Part shown: one piece after another, positions 4,715-6,478 of the stretch
Layout: the number at the start of each line of letters is the position of its first letter
Position numbering within the stretch: the stretch's first letter is position 1
DNA from: SYFY01 sp043719475
Lineage (GTDB): Bacteria; Pseudomonadota; Gammaproteobacteria; Pseudomonadales; Azotimanducaceae
Assembly (NCBI GenBank): GCA_043719475.1
Contig: JAYSTS010000117.1
Span: 1-6,478, forward strand
DNA length: 6,478 nucleotides
Direction: 5' to 3'
Program-made: the position numbers and the translations under genes
The notes under the pieces: model-generated
Told to the model about the DNA's origin: nothing
Seen by the model: only the letters and a program-made list of their open reading frames with translations
Database searches by the model: none

Positions 4715-5581
4715 ATGATTGAACTCGGCGTCATTTTGATGACTGAACAATTCCGATCAGCGGAACTGGTGGATGTCGTGAACCACCTGGACTCGCTCGG
4801 GTACACCAGTGTCTGGCTACCGGAACTGTTGGGTCGCGAACCCATTGCGACTGCCGGTTACTTGCTGGGACGGACCAGAAACATGACCATCGCAACCGGC
4901 ATCGCCAATGTTTATGTCCGTGATGCGCATGCAACTGCACAGGCAAGGCACACCCTGGCGGAGTTGTCTGATGGGCGGTTCATGCTTGGCCTCGGCGTGT
5001 CGAACGTTGGCCTGAACAAGGTCCGTGGGCATGACTGGCAGACACCGCTCGCCAAGATGAGCGCGTATCTGGATGCCATGGCAAATGTGAAGGTCGATGC
5101 ACCGGCGTCGTCAGCTCCGGCCCCTTTGGTTATTGCGGCGCATGGGCCGCTGTTGCAGAAACTTGCTGCCGAGCGGACGGATGGCATCATCACCTATCTC
5201 ATGCCGCCAGTGCATACGCAGGTGTCGCGTGCACGCATCGGGACAGGCCCGACGCTCAGTGCCGTTGTGGCCTTCATAGCCGAAGTCGATCCCGATATTG
5301 CGCGCGCCAAAGCGAGGGCGGCGCTGCGTTTGTACATGCAACTGGACTACTACCATCGTGAGTGGCGCAAATTGGGTTTTACCGATAGCGACTTTACCAA
5401 CGGTGGTAGCGATGCCTTGGTCGATGCACTCGTGGCCTGGGGTGATGCGGCCACGCTCAAGCGTCGGGTAACGGAGTATCAAACAGCTGGTGCAAACCGC
5501 GTGATTGTCATGCCACTCGCGATCAAGACCAGGACAGGTCTTGATCTCACCGTGCTTGAACTGATTTCGAGCAAAGTCTAA
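4715..5581 (+). CDS. Luciferase-like monooxygenase (LLM class) flavin/F420 oxidoreductase
   Basis: A TIM-barrel oxidoreductase of the bacterial luciferase-like class, using reduced FMN or coenzyme F420; the sequence alone does not decide which. It is 288 aa, starting at ATG 4715 with GAGGCGG upstream (a slightly long gap). Supporting blocks are LGVILMT (4-10), HLDSLGYTSVWLPE (24-37), GRTRNMTIATGIANVYVRD (52-70), the signature LAELSDGRFMLGLGVSN (81-97), then PLVIAAHGPLLQKLAAERTDGI (137-158) and a final strand GANRVIVMPLA (259-269). It resembles the shorter F420-type subfamilies, such as the one TIGRFAM names after MSMEG_4141, but I cannot verify this without a profile search. It follows the dehydrogenase by 91 bp on the same strand and is almost joined to the next gene (5-bp gap), so those two are probably co-transcribed. 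Possible roles are oxidation or ring/ester cleavage of an organic substrate; this is inferred from the class only. Confidence 0.9.
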   Translation: MIELGVILMTEQFRSAELVDVVNHLDSLGYTSVWLPELLGREPIATAGYLLGRTRNMTIATGIANVYVRDAHATAQARHTLAELSDGRFMLGLGVSNVGLNKVRGHDWQTPLAKMSAYLDAMANVKVDAPASSAPAPLVIAAHGPLLQKLAAERTDGIITYLMPPVHTQVSRARIGTGPTLSAVVAFIAEVDPDIARAKARAALRLYMQLDYYHREWRKLGFTDSDFTNGGSDALVDALVAWGDAATLKRRVTEYQTAGANRVIVMPLAIKTRTGLDLTVLELISSKV

Positions 5582-5586
5582 TCCTC

Positions 5587-6478
5587 ATGCACACACCGCG
5601 TCGGTCGGGCTTTCCCGATGGTCCCGGTGGAGTCAGTGGTCTCAGGCGTATAGCGTCACGCTTGAGCTTGATTGGATTATTGCTGGTGTCCGGTTTGGTT
5701 GCAGGCGACGACACACAGGTTCAGATGCCTGCAAAATCGAGTTCGTTGCCTGCCGGAGTAACAGACGATCCTCTTCTCAACTCACGATTTCTGTTTTTCG
5801 CATCGAAGTCGCTACGGCGCAAGACGTTTCGCTGGGTACAGGAGAATAATCGGATCGATATGGCGGCGGCGCTCATCCACGCCATGAGATTTCACAAACC
5901 GGACGAACGCGATGAAATCGCGTCGGTACTGCGTGCGCTCACTGGTGAACACCATCGAGGAGACTGGTTCAAGTGGATGCTGTGGATTGAGGCCCATCCG
6001 GAGGTGGCGTCATTCGCCGGGTTTGATGTGTATTTGTCGAGTATCTTTGGCAACCTCGATCCTGTGTTCAAGAAGTTTGTCTTTCCCGGCATGCCGCATC
6101 GCATTCGGGTGGAAGAAATCGTCTGGGGCGGCGTGGGCAAGGACGGTGTTCCTGCGTTGACGAATCCGAAACACATACCGGCAACGGATGCGAATCGTCT
6201 GGTGGAAGACGAGCTGGTGTTCGGCGTTGTGATCAACGGTGATTCGCGCGCGTACCCGTTTCGTTACATGGACTGGCACGAGATGTTGAATGATGTGGTC
6301 GGTGGTGTACCCGTGTCGCTCGCATACTGCACGTTGTGTGGATCCGGTATCCTGTTCGATACGCGGCGTACGGATGATTCACCCTTTGTGTTTGGCTCTT
6401 CTGGCTTACTGTATCGCTCCAACAAGCTGATGTTCGATCAGCAGACGCACTCCCTGTGGAATCAATTTACTGGCGAAC
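5587..6478 (+). CDS. DUF3179 domain-containing secreted protein, truncated by the window edge
   Basis: An open frame of 297 codons without a stop at the window end. It begins 5 bp after the luciferase-like gene's stop, with TCCTC and no purine-rich ribosome site before the ATG, so translational coupling is likely. Residues 20-40 form a signal peptide: Arg20, Arg21 and Arg25, then a hydrophobic core LIGLLLVSGLVAG, with probable cleavage before DD (41). There is no lipobox Cys, so a periplasmic or exported soluble protein is expected. A helical leader region (about 60-165) comes before the DUF3179 domain. Hallmarks of the domain are FGVVINGDSRAYPFRYMDWH (212-231), NDVVGGVPVSLAYCTLCGSG (235-254), and the later FGSSGLLYRSNKLMFDQQT (269-287) and SLWNQFTGE (289-297). 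The YC-x2-C pair (Cys248, Cys251) and His231 are conserved and might bind metal or redox partners; the family has no proven function that I know of. The remainder lies beyond the edge. Confidence 0.9.
   Translation, partial: MHTPRRSGFPDGPGGVSGLRRIASRLSLIGLLLVSGLVAGDDTQVQMPAKSSSLPAGVTDDPLLNSRFLFFASKSLRRKTFRWVQENNRIDMAAALIHAMRFHKPDERDEIASVLRALTGEHHRGDWFKWMLWIEAHPEVASFAGFDVYLSSIFGNLDPVFKKFVFPGMPHRIRVEEIVWGGVGKDGVPALTNPKHIPATDANRLVEDELVFGVVINGDSRAYPFRYMDWHEMLNDVVGGVPVSLAYCTLCGSGILFDTRRTDDSPFVFGSSGLLYRSNKLMFDQQTHSLWNQFTGE

Noticed and set aside
4186..4845. Minus-strand open frame of 219 codons over the end of the dehydrogenase and start of the luciferase-like gene
   Set aside because: It overlaps two well-supported plus-strand genes and shows no protein-family motifs.

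Overview
The window looks like a piece of a proteobacterial chromosome, most likely a gammaproteobacterium. The support is moderate GC, Shine-Dalgarno starts, a Pseudomonas/Xanthomonas-type REP-like motif (GTGGGAGCGATC), and gene families common in Proteobacteria. No rRNA, tRNA, CRISPR array, phage gene or intact transposase is visible. The lineage is inferred and no marker gene confirms it.

Layout from left to right: (1) a minus-strand enoyl-CoA hydratase/isomerase-family gene (90-893). (2) A 178-bp divergent intergenic region. (3) A plus-strand gene for a secreted, cysteine-rich protein of unknown function (1072-2064). (4) A 363-bp gap that opens with an array of hairpins directly after the stop codon. 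This array resembles a decayed insertion-sequence end or MITE. Promoter-like and operator-like sites follow it. (5) An HpcH/HpaI-family class II aldolase (2428-3222). (6) A 348-bp gap with a large REP-like cruciform and the second copy of a 21-bp exact repeat whose first copy sits at the end of the hydratase gene. (7) A D-isomer-specific 2-hydroxyacid dehydrogenase (3571-4623). (8) A luciferase-like monooxygenase-family oxidoreductase (4715-5581). (9) The first 297 codons of a signal-peptide-bearing DUF3179 protein (5587 to the window edge), only 5 bp after the monooxygenase stop.

The aldolase, dehydrogenase, luciferase-like enzyme and crotonase-fold enzyme together suggest an accessory catabolic locus for a keto- or hydroxy-acid-type substrate. 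The aldolase would cleave a 2-oxo acid to pyruvate plus an aldehyde, and the dehydrogenase would interconvert a 2-oxo acid and a 2-hydroxy acid. No substrate can be read from the sequence. Aldolase and dehydrogenase are separated by the REP-like element and need not share a transcript. I see no clear previously undescribed multi-gene system. The most unusual signals are the two non-coding structured regions, the long-range exact repeat, and altered motifs in two of the enzymes.
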